Source of the DNA: Minisyncoccota bacterium
GTDB taxonomy: Bacteria; Patescibacteriota; Minisyncoccia; Phycocordibacterales; UBA2100
Assembly: GCA_020058565.1 (NCBI GenBank)
Contig: JAGVDT010000008.1
Span: forward strand, 1-6,611
Length of the DNA stretch: 6,611 nt
Reading direction: 5' to 3'
The translations under genes were made by a program, and so were the position numbers. Below, piece after piece: positions 5,810 through 6,611 of the stretch. The first letter of the stretch is position 1, and the number at the start of each line of letters is the position of its first letter. The notes beneath the pieces were generated by a model that did no database searches, was not told where the DNA came from, and saw only the letters and a program-made list of their open reading frames with translations.

Positions 5810-6148
5810 ATGTACTTTGACGAGGATATCGAACACCACTTGGCTAGCATCTACGTTGGTCTCGAAGTAATTGCTGACGATCTTTGGCGCGCGCGCGACA
5901 ATCCAGGCCTCGCTCGTGAGATCGGTAGCAGGATCCAAGCCATCAAGCTTCAGATCGTTGCCGTAGAGGAGGACATTGGTGCCATCGTTCTAGTCCAGCG
6001 CGCCTTCCACGAGGGGGGTTGGTGGTACCGTTTCTGGCATTCGCACATTCCTCGACTGCCTACGGGGAAATGGTCGCGGCAGCTCTCCGTAAAAAAGGAG
6101 AGGCTCGCCGAGCTGGAGACCAAGCTGAAGGACATGCGTATCGAATAA
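5810..6148 (+). CDS. 112-residue soluble helical protein of unknown function
   Basis: The ATG at 5810 has a plausible ribosome binding site, GGTGAGG (5799-5804 region), with 5 bases between GAGG and the ATG. The protein is predicted mostly helical: acidic amphipathic helices at about residues 1-66, a central aromatic patch GGWWYRFWHSH (69-79), and a charged helix with heptad-like spacing at 89-112 (KKERLAELETKL) that could form a coiled coil. There is no signal peptide and no convincing membrane helix. I recognise no family. It has its own terminator 15 bases downstream and appears to be transcribed alone; its promoter is not obvious. Confidence 0.75.
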   Translation: MYFDEDIEHHLASIYVGLEVIADDLWRARDNPGLAREIGSRIQAIKLQIVAVEEDIGAIVLVQRAFHEGGWWYRFWHSHIPRLPTGKWSRQLSVKKERLAELETKLKDMRIE

Positions 6149-6163
6149 TGGTGCAGACAAAGG

Positions 6164-6195
6164 CGGCGGGACCTCGGTGCCCGCCGTTTGATTTT
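6164..6195 (+). terminator. Rho-independent terminator after the helical protein gene
   Basis: CGGCGGG (6164-6170) pairs perfectly with CCCGCCG (6180-6186) around a 9-base loop. TTTGATTTT follows. The GC-only stem with a T-rich tail is a good intrinsic terminator; the G in the T tract makes it slightly weaker than the one at 1356. Confidence 0.8.
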
Positions 6196-6216
6196 ATACC
6201 TATGCTGTAGTATGGT
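6188..6216 (+). promoter_or_regulatory. Possible rplJ promoter
   Basis: TTGATT (6188-6193) and TATGGT (6211-6216) are 17 bases apart and each match consensus at 4 of 6 positions. The -35 would lie in the tail of the preceding terminator. Start of transcription near 6223 would fall inside the proposed L10 leader stem, so an upstream TATGCT (6201-6206) may be the true -10. The assignment is weak. Confidence 0.28.
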
Positions 6217-6250
6217 TCTCGCCAAGGGCTGAAGACAGTGAGCAGGCGTA
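6217..6250 (+). ncRNA. Candidate ribosomal protein L10 leader
   Basis: Upstream of rplJ, CGCC (6220-6223) pairs with GGCG (6245-6248) and GCT (6228-6230) with AGC (6241-6243). This leaves an asymmetric internal loop (AAGG against A) and the conserved-looking GAAGACAGTG apex. AGACAG near AGG recalls the L10-binding part of 23S rRNA (helices 42-43) that L10 leaders imitate to let L10 repress its own operon. The identification rests on position, the AGACAG motif and the stem; no covariance test was possible. Confidence 0.45.
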
Positions 6251-6326
6251 GGGGTTAGGGGACAGGTTGTAGGTGATAGTACATTCAAATTACTATTCCC
6301 TATAACCTAACATCTATAACCTATCC
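6249..6326 (+). repeat. Long imperfect inverted repeat made of GGTTA/TAACC-type units
   Basis: AGGTTGTAGGTGATAGTA (6264-6281) pairs with TACTATTCCCTATAACCT (6291-6308): 17 of 18 positions pair, two of them G-U, around a 9-base loop. Beyond an unpaired step, GGTTA (6253-6257) can pair with TAACC (6317-6321). The right arm holds two near-copies of CTATAACCTA. The element fills much of the rplJ leader and could be an intergenic REP-like repeat or a leader structure. Confidence 0.55.
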
Positions 6327-6388
6327 ACAAGTCTCGCCGAGGTCGAAAACTCGCCCTTCATTAGTATCGCAGTAGCTTTTTTGGCTGT

Positions 6389-6611
6389 ATGCAAACAAAG
6401 CAGCAGAAAGTGGCAATTGTCACAAAGCTCGAAGACGCTTTCAAGAACGCCGCGACAACGGTGTTCGTGCATTTCAAGGCAGTCAACATCAAGGAAGAAA
6501 CCGAGATGCGACGTGACTTGAAGGCCGCAAACGTGAAATACACGGTCGCGAAAAAGACGCTCGTCAAGCGTGCCTTAGAGAGTCTCGGCCACAAGACAGA
6601 CGACGTTCCCA
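6389..6611 (+). CDS. rplJ: 50S ribosomal protein uL10 (partial, 5' part)
   Basis: The frame is open from ATG 6389 to the window edge, giving the first 74 residues. They match the N-terminal domain of uL10: MQTKQQKVAIVTKLEDAF, then VFVHFKAVNIKEE, then MRRDLKAANVKYTVAKKTL (long helix, rRNA-binding strand and Lys-rich turn in the expected order). uL10 forms the base of the ribosomal stalk, binds 23S rRNA near helix 42 and carries L7/L12 dimers that recruit translation factors. rplL is expected downstream, outside the window. There is no Shine-Dalgarno site before the ATG (TTTTTTGGCTGT precedes it), and no -10 box at leaderless distance, so initiation probably depends on the leader. Confidence 0.93.
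   Translation, partial: MQTKQQKVAIVTKLEDAFKNAATTVFVHFKAVNIKEETEMRRDLKAANVKYTVAKKTLVKRALESLGHKTDDVP

Noticed and set aside
6019..6210. 63-residue + strand ORF overlapping the helical protein gene and its terminator
   Set aside because: It is in a different frame from a better supported gene and runs through a strong terminator hairpin.
6361..6594. 77-residue ORF on the - strand opposite rplJ
   Set aside because: The + strand frame is a clear uL10 N-terminus; the antisense translation has no recognisable features.

Overview
The window looks like chromosomal DNA from a Patescibacteria (Candidate Phyla Radiation) bacterium, most likely of the Parcubacteria group. This rests on four impressions from the sequence: a short membrane-anchored PaaX/Cas2-like protein of a type common in those genomes, a Ser/Thr-rich cysteine-free surface protein, several tiny one-helix proteins, and starts that often lack a Shine-Dalgarno site. 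Base composition is mixed, about half GC by eye. All recognisable genes lie on the + strand. No CRISPR array, tRNA, rRNA or insertion sequence was seen.

Layout. (1) 1-1302 is the 3' end of a large extracellular beta-rich protein, closed by a textbook terminator at 1356-1387. (2) 1556-2158 encodes a membrane-anchored winged-helix/Cas2-like (PaaX-type) protein with an apparently leaderless start. (3) 2266-4647 encodes a large secreted alpha/beta hydrolase of the LCAT/PGAP1-like lipase or acyltransferase type with a complete candidate Ser-Asp-His triad, followed by an overlapping four-helix membrane protein (4629-5039). (4) 5041-5342 holds a good sigma-70-type promoter, a foldable 5' leader and a 62-residue zinc-ribbon protein whose CxCGN...CxxC core recalls ribosomal protein bL31 behind a Lys/Ala-rich tail. 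(5) 5345-5734 holds two tiny single-helix membrane proteins, each with the same GTATACTA box 7-8 bases before its ATG. (6) 5810-6148 encodes an unrecognised helical, Trp-rich protein closed by a terminator. (7) 6187-6388 looks like the untranslated leader of rplJ, including an L10-leader-like stem and a long imperfect inverted repeat. (8) 6389-6611 is the 5' part of rplJ (ribosomal protein uL10), cut by the window edge.

How the genes fit together. The first half is cell-surface biology: a surface protein, then a secreted lipase-like enzyme coupled to a membrane protein, which could serve attachment or lipid scavenging in a small host-dependent cell (inference). The second half moves towards translation genes. 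The most distinctive non-coding observations are the shared GTATACTA box placed for leaderless transcription before three genes, an almost symmetrical dyad centred on one of these boxes, the structured leader before the bL31-like zinc ribbon, and the composite leader of rplJ.
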